A stretch of 64,000 bases of DNA. Origin: Azospirillum rugosum (GTDB lineage: Bacteria; Pseudomonadota; Alphaproteobacteria; Azospirillales; Azospirillaceae). Numbering within the stretch: position 1 is the stretch's first letter; each line of letters opens with the position of its first letter. A program made the translations under genes and the position numbers. The DNA is taken from the NCBI RefSeq assembly GCF_017876155.1, contig NZ_JAGINP010000003.1:310001-374000 (forward strand), given 5' to 3'. Below are positions 20,061 to 28,653 of the stretch, piece after piece. Below the pieces are notes generated by a model. That model was not told the origin of the DNA, searched no databases, and saw only the letters and a program-made list of their open reading frames with translations.

Positions 20061-22397
20061 TCACGCCTCGCTCAGCGTGGCGGCGCGCGACATGCGGCCG
20101 ATCTTCACGGTCACCTCGCGGGCGATGTTGCGGACCAGGATGAAGGAGATGGACGGGTCCAGGCTGTCCAGCATCGCCACGTCCTCCGCGGCCAGCTCGT
20201 GGCAGACCACCGCCGTGTCCGCCACCACGTCGGCGGAGCGCGGCTTGCCGGTCAGCATGGCCATCTCACCGAACAGCGCGCCGGCGCAGATGCTGCCGAG
20301 CCGCACGCTGTGCCCGCCGCCGGGCGAGCGCTTCTCCACCCGCACGCGGCCCTTCACCAGGAAATATTGGCTGTTCTGGGTGCTGCCCTCGCTCAGGATG
20401 CGCTCGCCGGGGGCGAAGGTCAGGCGGCGGGTGGTCAGCGACAGCAGGTCGAACTGCGCCTGGGTCAGGCCCTCCAGGCTGGGATGGTCGCACAGCGCCA
20501 TCTCCTCCTCGCCCTCCGCCGCACCGGCACCGGCCCCCAGACCAGAGAGGCGGGCGAGCAGGCGATCCTCCGCCGCGGACAGGGCGGTGTCCAGGTCGCC
20601 ATAGACGCGCCCCTCCGCCTCCGGCCGGTCGAAGCCCATGTCGCGCAGCAGGGCGCGCAAGGCCCGCCCGGCGCCCAGGCCGGACAGAAGCAGGGTCTTG
20701 CCCTCGCGCGCCAGCCGCTCGTCCAGCCGGCGCAGGATCAGCACGCCCGTGCTCTCCACGTCGTTCACCCGGGTCAGGTCCAGGATCAGCGTCTCGCCGC
20801 CGGCGGTCAGGGTCTCCGCCGCCCGCGCCAGGTTGTCGGCCGACCCGAAGAAGACCGGCCCGTGCAGCTCCATCACCGCGATGGCGCGGCCGTGCCGTTC
20901 CAGCAGGTCCATGTCGGTCCCCGACCGGCCGGTCATCGAATGCACCCGGTCGCCGTGGTAGGAGCGGCGCACCACCGACGCCGCGGCGCGGCGCAGATAG
21001 ACCATGACGCTCAGCGCCATGCCCACGGCCAGCGCCACCAGAACGTCCACCGCCGCGACCAGAACGGCCACGACGACGACGATGAACAGGGTCTGCAGCA
21101 GCTCCGCCCGCGCGGCACCCGCCCGGCGGCGCAGCAGAAGCGTGACGATCTGCATGGTCCAGTCGTCCGGCCGCAGCACCGCGACGACGACCACGCCGGC
21201 CATCACCGACACGGGCACCATTTCCAGCACCGGCCCCAGCCCCATCGCCGCCCCCAGCAGCACCAGCCCCAGGAACAGGTTGGCGCGGTCCGACCGGGCG
21301 CCGTTGTGGATGGCGACGCGGGTGTAGAGCGGCGACCCGCCGGTGACCGTTCCGCTGCCCAGCGCGCCCAACAGGTTGGCCCCGCCCTGCGCCAGCAGCT
21401 CCCGGCTGGCGTCGTGGCGCACGCGCAGCAGGGCGTCGGCCGCCGCGGCGCTCAGCAGCGACTGGATGGACGACACCACGCCCAGCGTCAGCCCGGTGAC
21501 GAGCAGCGACGGCCACAGATCCGCGAAGACCCGGTGGGTCGCAAGCTCCGCCAGGCCCGGAAAGGCAAAGTCGAAGGGCATGCCGGCCGGCGGCGCCTTC
21601 ACCGTCGCGCCCAGCACGCCCGGCTCTGTGACCGCGGCCAGCGCCTGATAGGCGATGGTCCCCACGATCAGGCCGAGCAGAGGGCCGGGGATCACCCGCG
21701 ACCGCTTCTCCCCCATGAACCAGACGCCGACCACGGCGAGCAGGCCGAAGCCGAGCGCCCAGGGGTTCACGGGCGCTGCACCGGTGACGGCGGCCCAGGC
21801 CCCCGCCCCGTCCGGCAGGCCCAGCAGGTTGGGCAACTGCTGCAACAGGATGACCAGCGCGAACCCGTTGACGAAGCCGGCCACGACCGGCTGCGGGATG
21901 AACTTCAGGACATCGCCCATCCGCAGGACGCCGAGCAGAAGCTGGAGCAGCGCCGCCACCATCAGCGCCAGCACCGGGATGGCGACCAGCACCCCGGCCG
22001 GAATCGTGTAGCCGCCAGCCGCCGCGGCTTGCGTCGCCTGGACGAGCAGCCCGCCGAGCAAGGCGGCCTGGGTGGCCCGCGGCGCGTTGACGTGCAGGCT
22101 TCCGCCCGGCAGCAGGCCGCGGAACAGGGCCGCCGCGATGGTGGCGCCGAAAGCCGCCTGGATGCCGAGCGGCTGGAAGGCGGAGCCCAGCGGCTGGAAC
22201 ACGATGACGCCGCAGCCCAGCACCGCCGGCATGACGAACAGGGCGCCCGCCAGCCCGCCCAGGGCCTCGCCGCGCCACCGCTCCAATCCTGTGGACGTCC
22301 CACCCCTGCCGCTCGCGCCCCTGTTGTTGGCGCCCGTGCTGCCGACCGTCACCTGAGTCACCCCGACCGAATTGAAACCGCCGAAAGGCGCCCACAC
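20061..22397 (-). CDS. SulP-family anion transporter with STAS and cyclic-nucleotide-binding domains
   Basis: Inner-membrane permease of the SLC26/SulP family, probably moving sulfate, bicarbonate or an organic anion. The 778 residues contain 10-14 membrane helices in the first 470 residues, with FIPQPVVAGFVNGFALVILL near residue 165 and the SLC26-type GGSPLYTRVAIHNGARS near 345. A STAS domain spans about 500-610 (VMELHGPVFFGSADNL, LILDLTRVNDVESTGV), and a CRP-like cNMP-binding domain about 650-765 (FAPGERILSEGS, GALFGEMAMLTGKPRSADV; the latter is the phosphate-binding cassette with the Arg). Transport may thus be gated by a cyclic nucleotide. GTG at 22397 is the longest start; an internal GTG near residue 12-16 is possible, since the first 30 residues are low-complexity. 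Confidence 0.9.
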   Translation of the reverse strand: MWAPFGGFNSVGVTQVTVGSTGANNRGASGRGGTSTGLERWRGEALGGLAGALFVMPAVLGCGVIVFQPLGSAFQPLGIQAAFGATIAAALFRGLLPGGSLHVNAPRATQAALLGGLLVQATQAAAAGGYTIPAGVLVAIPVLALMVAALLQLLLGVLRMGDVLKFIPQPVVAGFVNGFALVILLQQLPNLLGLPDGAGAWAAVTGAAPVNPWALGFGLLAVVGVWFMGEKRSRVIPGPLLGLIVGTIAYQALAAVTEPGVLGATVKAPPAGMPFDFAFPGLAELATHRVFADLWPSLLVTGLTLGVVSSIQSLLSAAAADALLRVRHDASRELLAQGGANLLGALGSGTVTGGSPLYTRVAIHNGARSDRANLFLGLVLLGAAMGLGPVLEMVPVSVMAGVVVVAVLRPDDWTMQIVTLLLRRRAGAARAELLQTLFIVVVVAVLVAAVDVLVALAVGMALSVMVYLRRAAASVVRRSYHGDRVHSMTGRSGTDMDLLERHGRAIAVMELHGPVFFGSADNLARAAETLTAGGETLILDLTRVNDVESTGVLILRRLDERLAREGKTLLLSGLGAGRALRALLRDMGFDRPEAEGRVYGDLDTALSAAEDRLLARLSGLGAGAGAAEGEEEMALCDHPSLEGLTQAQFDLLSLTTRRLTFAPGERILSEGSTQNSQYFLVKGRVRVEKRSPGGGHSVRLGSICAGALFGEMAMLTGKPRSADVVADTAVVCHELAAEDVAMLDSLDPSISFILVRNIAREVTVKIGRMSRAATLSEA

Positions 22398-22561
22398 CTT
22401 AGCCGCGATCCCAATCCATTTCCAGCAACTCTCTGGTCGAAGGAGGCTTCAGCAACGCCCCTCAACTTGGTATCCGGGACAAAAAGCCACAACGTTACAT
22501 CATTGCCATTCCACCGTATGTTGGAAACTGCCGGTTTGTGCCGAAGAATACTTGCGTATGT

Positions 22562-22930
22562 TCATCCCGGGGCGATGACCCACTGCCCGCCGGCGTCGCG
22601 GCAGAAGGTCAGGTGGCGCGTCTGCTCCTCCGTGCGGATGAAGCGGGCGCGCAGGAGGGCGCAGGGCGCGCCCTCCTTCTGCAAGGTTTTCTCGACGACC
22701 ACGTCGCCGCGCATGTTGGTCTTGGGGTTCTGCCATTCGGCCCGGTTGCCGGCCTTGGGCGGCTGCAAGGCCTTGACCACGGCGTCGCGGAACAGCTGCC
22801 AATCCTCGTCGGTCAGCTGGAAGGTCCCACGGTTGCCGAGGAACAGGCCGAACTGGGCCTGCGCCGGACCGGGGCTCAACACCCCCGCGGCCAGCATGGC
22901 CGCAAGGGCCAGGGGAAGCACGACACGCAT
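22562..22930 (-). CDS. Small secreted protein, RT0821/Lpp0805-like surface-protein type
   Basis: 122 residues from ATG 22930, which follows GGGAGAGG; longer frames add a charged extension before the signal peptide and are unlikely. Residues 1-25 are a signal peptide (VVLPLALAAMLAAGV, cleavage after AQA). The mature part has LTDEDWQLFRDAVVKAL and then the pattern AEWQNPKTNMRGDVVVEKT...CALLRAR...CRDAGGQWVIAPG, which resembles the C-terminal domain of RT0821/Lpp0805 surface proteins (W-x-NP-x(n)-G near the start and C-R-x(n)-W at the end). Two Cys residues may form a disulfide. Probably periplasmic or surface exposed; function unknown. Confidence 0.7.
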   Translation of the reverse strand: MRVVLPLALAAMLAAGVLSPGPAQAQFGLFLGNRGTFQLTDEDWQLFRDAVVKALQPPKAGNRAEWQNPKTNMRGDVVVEKTLQKEGAPCALLRARFIRTEEQTRHLTFCRDAGGQWVIAPG

Positions 22931-23179
22931 GGCACCTCTCCCGTGTTCGACGCCGCGGACCCGTCCGCGAAGGAAAGTCCGGAGCGGAAACCGTCCCACC
23001 ACAGGCTGCGCCCCCATGCACCCTGCGTGAAGTGTCCAACGGGCGTGTTACGGTAAAGTACGCGTCAGACGGCGCCCCCTGTGCCATAGCTGGTGCATCA
23101 CTCCCTATGGCTTTCCCGTGGCATTCCGGCGGGAGCGCCCCCGCGGGGACGATGGCGCGGGAATGATGGCGCGGAAACG

Positions 23180-23461
23180 ATGCCGATGGACAGCACCCTA
23201 CAGCTTCTCATCCTGCGGTTTCCGGCCTTCAAGGATCTGATCCTCGACCAGATGGCCGCAAACGCGCGGTTGCAGGCGCTGTCCGCCGACTACGGCGAGG
23301 CGCTCGCGGCGTACGCCCTGTGGGAACGCGCAAGGTGGGAACGCGCCGACGCACCGCAGGCGGGTGCCTGCGCGCGCGATTACCGGCGCCTGGTCGCGGA
23401 GCTGGAGCGTGATTTGCTGCGCGAACTGCTGGACATCGACGCGGCGAACGAACGGGCCTGA
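23180..23461 (+). CDS. Small helical hypothetical protein
   Basis: The family is not recognised. 93 residues start at ATG 23180 after GCGGAAACG; the frame extends upstream to 23093 but without a plausible ribosome site. The sequence is nearly all helix (STLQLLILRFPAFKDLILDQ, then DYGEALAAYALWERARWE and YRRLVAELERDLLRELLD), has no signal or membrane segment, and has an acidic and Arg-rich surface. It resembles small helical hairpin proteins that associate with RNA polymerase or membranes only in general style, so no function is proposed. It converges on the secreted-protein gene at 23476, leaving 14 bases between the stops. Confidence 0.6.
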   Translation: MPMDSTLQLLILRFPAFKDLILDQMAANARLQALSADYGEALAAYALWERARWERADAPQAGACARDYRRLVAELERDLLRELLDIDAANERA

Positions 23462-23475
23462 ACCGCCGGTGCCCT

Positions 23476-23841
23476 TTACCAGTGGCTCATGCCGTTCATC
23501 CGGCACTGGCCGGTGGTGTAGGTCTGCTCGATCGCGCAGTTGGGCGTCATGTTCATGACGATGTAGCCGCCGCAATTCGGGTTGTAGTAGCGCGCGCGAT
23601 AGCCGGACACGATGCTGACTCCGCTGCGGATTTCCGAATGCATGCCGCTTTTCACCACGTTGGCGAGCCCCATCGATTCCAGCTTCGCGGTCGCGGTCTG
23701 GGTGCATTTCGGCGGCAGCGACGCCAACGGGGCATCCTGCGCCCAGGCTGCGGTCGCCACGAACAGCGCCGCAACGGCGGCCCATAAGGCCAAGGCCGAA
23801 CGAAGGGCCGATGGAAGGACACAAAGACGGGTGGGTGACAC
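23476..23841 (-). CDS. Secreted hypothetical protein, 121 residues
   Basis: The family is not recognised. GTG at 23841 is preceded by GAGGAGGAAACCC, a near-ideal ribosome site, so it is preferred over an upstream ATG at 23898 that would add a Cys-rich, Arg-rich leader. The first 35 residues then form a signal peptide (ALRSALALWAAVAALFVATA, cleavage after AWA). The mature protein has three Cys (KCTQTAT, NPNCGGYIV, NCAIEQ) plus a fourth in GQCRMNGMSHW, probably forming disulfides, and a predicted beta region (SGVSIVSGYRARYYNPN). Likely periplasmic or extracellular. Confidence 0.65.
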   Translation of the reverse strand: MSPTRLCVLPSALRSALALWAAVAALFVATAAWAQDAPLASLPPKCTQTATAKLESMGLANVVKSGMHSEIRSGVSIVSGYRARYYNPNCGGYIVMNMTPNCAIEQTYTTGQCRMNGMSHW

Positions 23842-24058
23842 GGGTTTCCTCCTCGATCCGCACCCGGTTGTTCCGCATCGGATGCAACCACCATACAACG
23901 CACAAGCCGCGGGTTCGTTCAGGCATGGTCCGGGCAGGCTGGCACCCGAAACGCACAGGATTCGCTACGTTTCTCAGGCCGTGCAACCGTATCCCCGACG
24001 GCCGGTACGCAACGGTAACGTACTTGCTCGCACACTTTGGCGATTCACACAGTCTGCC

Positions 24059-26263
24059 ATGCCTGCGCAAGAACGCCCCCAGGAAAGGCTTGGCGAAAGT
24101 TCGGACCAGCGGCGCTCTTCGCTGGTCGGCTGGCGGAAAGCTTTGCCAGAACTTCAGTCCTTTATTCCGGCGTGTTTCAGGGGACGAGCCGTAGGTCTGG
24201 CGCTCTCCCGGCGATTTTGGGGCGCGCATGCCTCCATCGCGGCGATCCTTCTGGCGCTGCTGTTGTCCGCGCCCTCCCCCGTCCTGGCCCAAGCCCAGGC
24301 CCCGCTCCAGGTCGACACGACGGCAGCCCCCGATCAGCCGGCGGGGCGACGCACCGCCCTGGAGGTCTACGCCGACCGGTTGGAGGCGGTGGCGGCCACC
24401 TACCCGCGCCTGCCGGTCATCGTGATGAACGCGTTCGAACGGCCGAACGGCCGGGATGTCCCCGTCGACCCCTGGCGCCTGCTGACCGGACTGACGGCCC
24501 TGATCGCCGCGGGAACCGCCGCCCTGCTGGCGACCAACCGCGCGCTGGCCCGCACGCGGGAGCGGGTGGAGGCCGCCCACGCAGCCCCGGTGATCGCGGC
24601 GGTCCTGCGGCTCGGTCTCGGGCTCGTCGGGGTGGCGGCCTATGTGGTGGGCGCGCTGATCGCCTACGCCGCCCTGCACCCGCGGCACCCCGCGGCGCCG
24701 GCCATCCTGCTGGCCGTGCTCCAGGCGTCGGTCACCGTCCTTCTGGTCGACCGGCTGGTCCGCTTCCTCTGCGCGCCCGACCAGCCGGCGCTCCGCCTCC
24801 TGCCGCTGGACGACACCGGCGCGCGCGCCTTGCACCGCACGGCCATGGTCACGGTCGCGCTGGCGGCGGGCGTGCTGGGCCTGGTCGACCTGCTGATGGC
24901 GCTGGGGGTCGGGGGCGACGCCATCGTCGCGATCGGGCTGCCGGCCAGCACCATTCCCTTCATCTACCTGCTGCACCGGGTGTGGCGGGGCCGCAACGCG
25001 GTGGCGATGGCGCTGGCCGGCCCACTGTCCATCGACCCGGCGGCCAGCCCGGCGCTCGGCCTGTGGCCGGTGGCCGCGACCGTCTACCTCATCGGCCTCT
25101 GGCTGGTCGTGGCGGCCTCGGCGGTGCGGCTGGAACCGGGGACCGGCCCCCGCATGCTCGTCAGCCTGCTGGCCGCGCTGGCCGTGCCGGCGGTCGCCCT
25201 GATCGTCCAGCGCCCGCTCGCCCGTTTCTACCGCGGGGAGGAGACGGAGGCGGGCAAGGCCACCGTCACGCGGGTGATGCGGGCGGTGTGGACGGCGCTG
25301 TTCCTGGTCGGGCTGTTCGCCACCGCGGCCATCTGGGGCTTCCGGGTGGAGAAGGCGACGGGCATCGGCGGCATCCTGCTGCGCCTTGCCGTCAACGTCA
25401 GCGTCGTCCTGCTGCTCGGCTACGTCGCCTGGACGCTGGTCGTCCGCGCCATCGACCGCGCGCTGGAGGGCGCCCGGCAGGACAGCCACAATTCCCGCGC
25501 GCAGCGCATGGCGACTCTGCTGCCGCTGCTGCGCAAGTTCCTGCAGATTGTGCTGATCAGCGTCATCGCGATGATCATGCTGTCGTCGGTCGGCATCGAG
25601 ATCGGGCCGCTGCTGGCCGGCGCGGGCGTGGTCGGCATCGCCATCGGCCTTGGCGCGCAATCGACCATCGCCGACATCCTGGCCGGCGTCTTCTACCTGC
25701 TGGAGGACGCCTTCCACATGGGCGACTATGTGGAGGTCGGGCAGCTGCGCGGCACGGTGGAGGGCATCTCGCTGCGCTCCCTGAAGCTGCGCCACCACCG
25801 TGGGGCGGTGCACACCCTGCCCTTCGGCCAGATCAAGGCGCTGACCAACTACAGCCGCGACTGGGCGCTGATGCGGCTGGAATTCCGCGTCCCGCCGGAC
25901 ACCGACATGGCGCTTGTGAAGAAGATCGTGAAGACCATCGGCAAGGAGCTGGCCGACGACCCCGAGATGGGCCCGAGCTTCATCGAGGGGCTGAAGTCCC
26001 AGGGCGTGCGCCGGGTGGAGGACGACGCGGTCATCATCGGCGTCAAGTTCACCGCCAAGCCCGACGAGCAGTTCGTCATCCGGCGCGAGGCCTACCACCG
26101 CCTGATCCGCGCCTTCCGCGAGAACGGGATCAGCCTGGTCGGGCGCGGCGTGGTGGTGCATGTGGACGATCCGGCCGCGCGCAGCCAAGCCATCGGCTTC
26201 GCCGCCGCCCAGGCGCTGGAAGGCGCGATGGGCGGCGCCAAGGGCAACGGCGGCGCGGACTGA
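24059..26263 (+). CDS. Mechanosensitive ion channel, MscS family (multi-helix type)
   Basis: Inner-membrane channel that opens under membrane tension. The C-terminal half has the MscS core: pore helix GPLLAGAGVVGIAIGLGAQS (about residue 517), then IADILAGVFYLLEDAFHMGDYVEVG, the beta domain (GTVEGISLRSLKLRHHRG, LPFGQIKALTNYSRDW) and the alpha/beta C-terminal domain. Upstream are about eight membrane helices and a signal-like segment (HASIAAILLALLLSAPSPVLAQA), as in the large YbiO/MscM class. The start is the weak point: ATG at 24059 has no clear ribosome site, and TTG at 24143 after GGCGGAAAGC gives a 706-residue alternative. No ATG follows before the hydrophobic leader. The gene converges on the M50-protein gene across an inverted repeat. 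Confidence 0.85.
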   Translation: MPAQERPQERLGESSDQRRSSLVGWRKALPELQSFIPACFRGRAVGLALSRRFWGAHASIAAILLALLLSAPSPVLAQAQAPLQVDTTAAPDQPAGRRTALEVYADRLEAVAATYPRLPVIVMNAFERPNGRDVPVDPWRLLTGLTALIAAGTAALLATNRALARTRERVEAAHAAPVIAAVLRLGLGLVGVAAYVVGALIAYAALHPRHPAAPAILLAVLQASVTVLLVDRLVRFLCAPDQPALRLLPLDDTGARALHRTAMVTVALAAGVLGLVDLLMALGVGGDAIVAIGLPASTIPFIYLLHRVWRGRNAVAMALAGPLSIDPAASPALGLWPVAATVYLIGLWLVVAASAVRLEPGTGPRMLVSLLAALAVPAVALIVQRPLARFYRGEETEAGKATVTRVMRAVWTALFLVGLFATAAIWGFRVEKATGIGGILLRLAVNVSVVLLLGYVAWTLVVRAIDRALEGARQDSHNSRAQRMATLLPLLRKFLQIVLISVIAMIMLSSVGIEIGPLLAGAGVVGIAIGLGAQSTIADILAGVFYLLEDAFHMGDYVEVGQLRGTVEGISLRSLKLRHHRGAVHTLPFGQIKALTNYSRDWALMRLEFRVPPDTDMALVKKIVKTIGKELADDPEMGPSFIEGLKSQGVRRVEDDAVIIGVKFTAKPDEQFVIRREAYHRLIRAFRENGISLVGRGVVVHVDDPAARSQAIGFAAAQALEGAMGGAKGNGGAD

Positions 26264-26299
26264 GGGGGTGCTGGATCGTCGGAAAGCACAATCGGTGTC

Positions 26300-26432
26300 G
26301 GGGATTCACCACTAAGACACAAAGGCACAAAGAATTTCACAAAGGGGGCTCCGGCGCATCTACAGCTTTCCGAAACGGCCGACGTTCTTTGTGAAATCCT
26401 TCGTGTCCTTTGTGTCTTAGTGGTGAATCCCC
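26300..26432. repeat. Intergenic inverted repeat, family D
   Basis: Left arm 26300-26350 (GGGGATTCACCACTAAGACA then CAAAGGCACAAAG) and right arm 26385-26432 (its near-complement, ending CTTAGTGGTGAATCCCC) enclose about 35 bases. The A/T-rich arms stand out from the high-GC surroundings. The CACCACTAAGACACAAAGGC consensus recurs in unrelated bacteria. It separates the convergent mscS-type and M50-type genes. Confidence 0.85.
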
Positions 26433-26459
26433 CTCCCCACCAAAGCACACATCCGAGAA

Positions 26460-28649
26460 TCAGAACCCCGCCTCGCGGATCAGCACCGCCAGCGCCGTGC
26501 GCCAGAAGCGGCCGAGGAGGCTGCGCGCCTCGGCGTCCACGCGGGCGACGCCGCGCGTCTGGTGGGCGGGGCCGGCCTGCGCCGGGTCCAGCGGGGCCAG
26601 CGTCACGCGGTAGACGGCGTCGACCGGGGCCAGGTTCTGGCGGGTGGTCGGTACGCCCGGCTGCCCGTCCACAGCGACCGGCCCGCCGTTGAGCGAGGCC
26701 AGCGCCGGCACGTCCAGCGCCGCGACGCCCACATGGTCCACGGCGGTCACCCGCGCCTCGACGCGCGGGCGCAGGGGGTCGTCGGGATGGAAGCGCGCGA
26801 CGGCGCCCGGCGCCACCCGCGCCAGGTCCTCCTCCGCCACATAGCCGACGAACTCGCCGGCGCCGTCGCCGACCAGCTGGGCCAGCGGCAGCTTCGGGTT
26901 GACCCAGCGGCCCGGGCGCAGTCCGTCGGCGATGTCCACCACCGTCCCCGCCAGCGGCGCCCGCACCTCCAGCCGCGCCTTGCTGTCGAGCAGTCCCTGC
27001 CGCTCCGCCAGCGCGGCGGCGAGGTCCTCCTCCATGACGCGGATGCGGTCGAGCCCTTCGCGGGCGGCGGACAGCCGGTCGATGCGCTCCTGCGCCATGG
27101 CGATGCGCAGGTCCGCCTGGGCCAGCTTGTTCTCGACCTCCGGCGCCTCCAGCCGGAACAGCAGGTCGCCGGCCGCCACGCGCTGGCCGGGCTGGACCAG
27201 CACGTCGGCCATGCGGGCCGGCACCGGCGCGAACAGGGTGGAGAAAGCCTCCGCCCGCCACACCGCGGGCACCGCGACCGACCCGGCGACCGGGGTCAGG
27301 ACCAGCCAGAGCAGCCCGCCGAGCCCGCACAGCGTCGCCAGCGTGTTGCGGTTCAGGCCCATGCCGTGGCGGAGCGTCCACCAGGCGACGATTTCCTTGA
27401 AGAGCGGACGCATCAGGAACCAGCCGATTTCCACCGCGAACAGAAGGATGCCCAGCACCTTGATGAAGACGTGGTAGACCAGCGCCGCGATGCCGAGGAA
27501 CAGGATCAGACGGTAGATCCAGGTCGTGAAGGCGTAGACCAGCAGCGTCCGGTGCATCCAGGGGGCGAAGCGCTCCGGCACCTCCTCCCCCAGGCCGAAC
27601 AGCCACTCGCGCAGGCGCCAGCGGGCCAGCGCGAAGGCGCGGTCCTGCAGGTTGGGCACGTCCAGCGCGTCGGCCAGCAGGTAATAGCCGTCGAAGCGCA
27701 TGAAGGGGCTGAGGTTGATGGTCAGCGTCGTCACCCAGCTGACCGTCGCCACGAAGAAGGCGGCGCTGCGCAGCGCGCCGTCGGGCAGGAAGCTCCAGGC
27801 CAGCGTCGCGAAGGCGGCCAGCCCCAGCTCCGCCAGGATGCCGGCCGACGCGATGCCCAGCCGGGCGCGCCGCGACACCAGCTTCCAGGCGTCGCTGGTG
27901 TCGGTGTAGAGCACCGGCCACATCACCAGGAAGGCCACCCCCATAGTCGGCACCCGGCAGCCGTAGCGCTTGGCCGTGTAGGCGTGCCCCAGCTCGTGCA
28001 GCGTCTTGGTCACCACCAGCGTGACGCCGTAGAGCGCCATGCCCTCCAGGCTGAAGAAATGCAGGAAGGTGTGCCGGAAGGCGTCCCACTGCCGCATCGC
28101 CAGCACAAGGCCGAGCAGCCCGGCCCCCAGCACCGCCCAGCACCAGGCGGCGCTGTAGAAGGGCGCCACGAAGCGCACCGTGGCGTTCAGGAAGGCGTCC
28201 GGGCGGACCAGCGGGATGCGGAAGAACAGGTAGTTGTGCAGAAGCCACATCCACCAGGACGTCCGCCGCATCGCCACCTGCCGCGCCAGATAGTCGGTGT
28301 CGACCGTCTGCGTCAGGTTGTTGGCCGACAGGAAGCGGTAAAGCTCGTAGACGTCGTCGGCGTCCGGCTCCAGCACCGTTTCCTCCGCCACGGCGGCGGC
28401 GATGGCGCGCGGGGCGCAGAGGTGCCAGCGGGCGATGATCTCGAAGGCGGCGTGGCCGATGCGGAAATAGCGGTTGCGCGCCGGGTCGTGGATGGTCCAG
28501 CAGGGCGACCCGTCCGGCCCCGGCGGGCCGGGCAGCAGGTGCAGGTCGTCGCGCAAGGGCGGCAGGCGGACCGCGTCCATCGGATCCGTGACGGCGGCAG
28601 CCGACAGTCCCGCGACACCCCCCGGCGTACCGAGAACGGCGGCGCCCAT
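26460..28649 (-). CDS. M50 (site-2-protease-like) membrane protein fused to HlyD-type adaptor domain
   Basis: 729 residues with a soluble N-terminal region (about 1-140, a PqqD-like/winged fold is possible: RNRYFRIGHAAFEIIARW), then membrane helices containing HELGH at 218-222 and the second S2P motif LSPFMRFDG with Asp at 320, together the zinc site of M50 peptidases. About eight membrane helices follow. Residues about 455-660 form a periplasmic adaptor module (VLVQPGQRVAAGDLLFRLEA, coiled coil AQERIDRLSAAREGLDR, then VRAPLAGTVVDIADGLRPG). The ATG lies 4 bases after the stop of the preceding gene. It is the last gene of the giant-protein locus. Probable role: inner-membrane part of the exporter or processor of the giant protein, inferred from gene order and the fusion; general protein quality control by the protease domain is the alternative. 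Confidence 0.8.
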   Translation of the reverse strand: MGAAVLGTPGGVAGLSAAAVTDPMDAVRLPPLRDDLHLLPGPPGPDGSPCWTIHDPARNRYFRIGHAAFEIIARWHLCAPRAIAAAVAEETVLEPDADDVYELYRFLSANNLTQTVDTDYLARQVAMRRTSWWMWLLHNYLFFRIPLVRPDAFLNATVRFVAPFYSAAWCWAVLGAGLLGLVLAMRQWDAFRHTFLHFFSLEGMALYGVTLVVTKTLHELGHAYTAKRYGCRVPTMGVAFLVMWPVLYTDTSDAWKLVSRRARLGIASAGILAELGLAAFATLAWSFLPDGALRSAAFFVATVSWVTTLTINLSPFMRFDGYYLLADALDVPNLQDRAFALARWRLREWLFGLGEEVPERFAPWMHRTLLVYAFTTWIYRLILFLGIAALVYHVFIKVLGILLFAVEIGWFLMRPLFKEIVAWWTLRHGMGLNRNTLATLCGLGGLLWLVLTPVAGSVAVPAVWRAEAFSTLFAPVPARMADVLVQPGQRVAAGDLLFRLEAPEVENKLAQADLRIAMAQERIDRLSAAREGLDRIRVMEEDLAAALAERQGLLDSKARLEVRAPLAGTVVDIADGLRPGRWVNPKLPLAQLVGDGAGEFVGYVAEEDLARVAPGAVARFHPDDPLRPRVEARVTAVDHVGVAALDVPALASLNGGPVAVDGQPGVPTTRQNLAPVDAVYRVTLAPLDPAQAGPAHQTRGVARVDAEARSLLGRFWRTALAVLIREAGF

Positions 28650-28653
28650 GGCC

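Noticed and set aside
23612..24058. Upstream extension of the MscS-type protein
   Set aside because: It would overlap the secreted-protein gene, which has a near-ideal ribosome site on the opposite strand, and adds non-conserved text before the signal-like segment.
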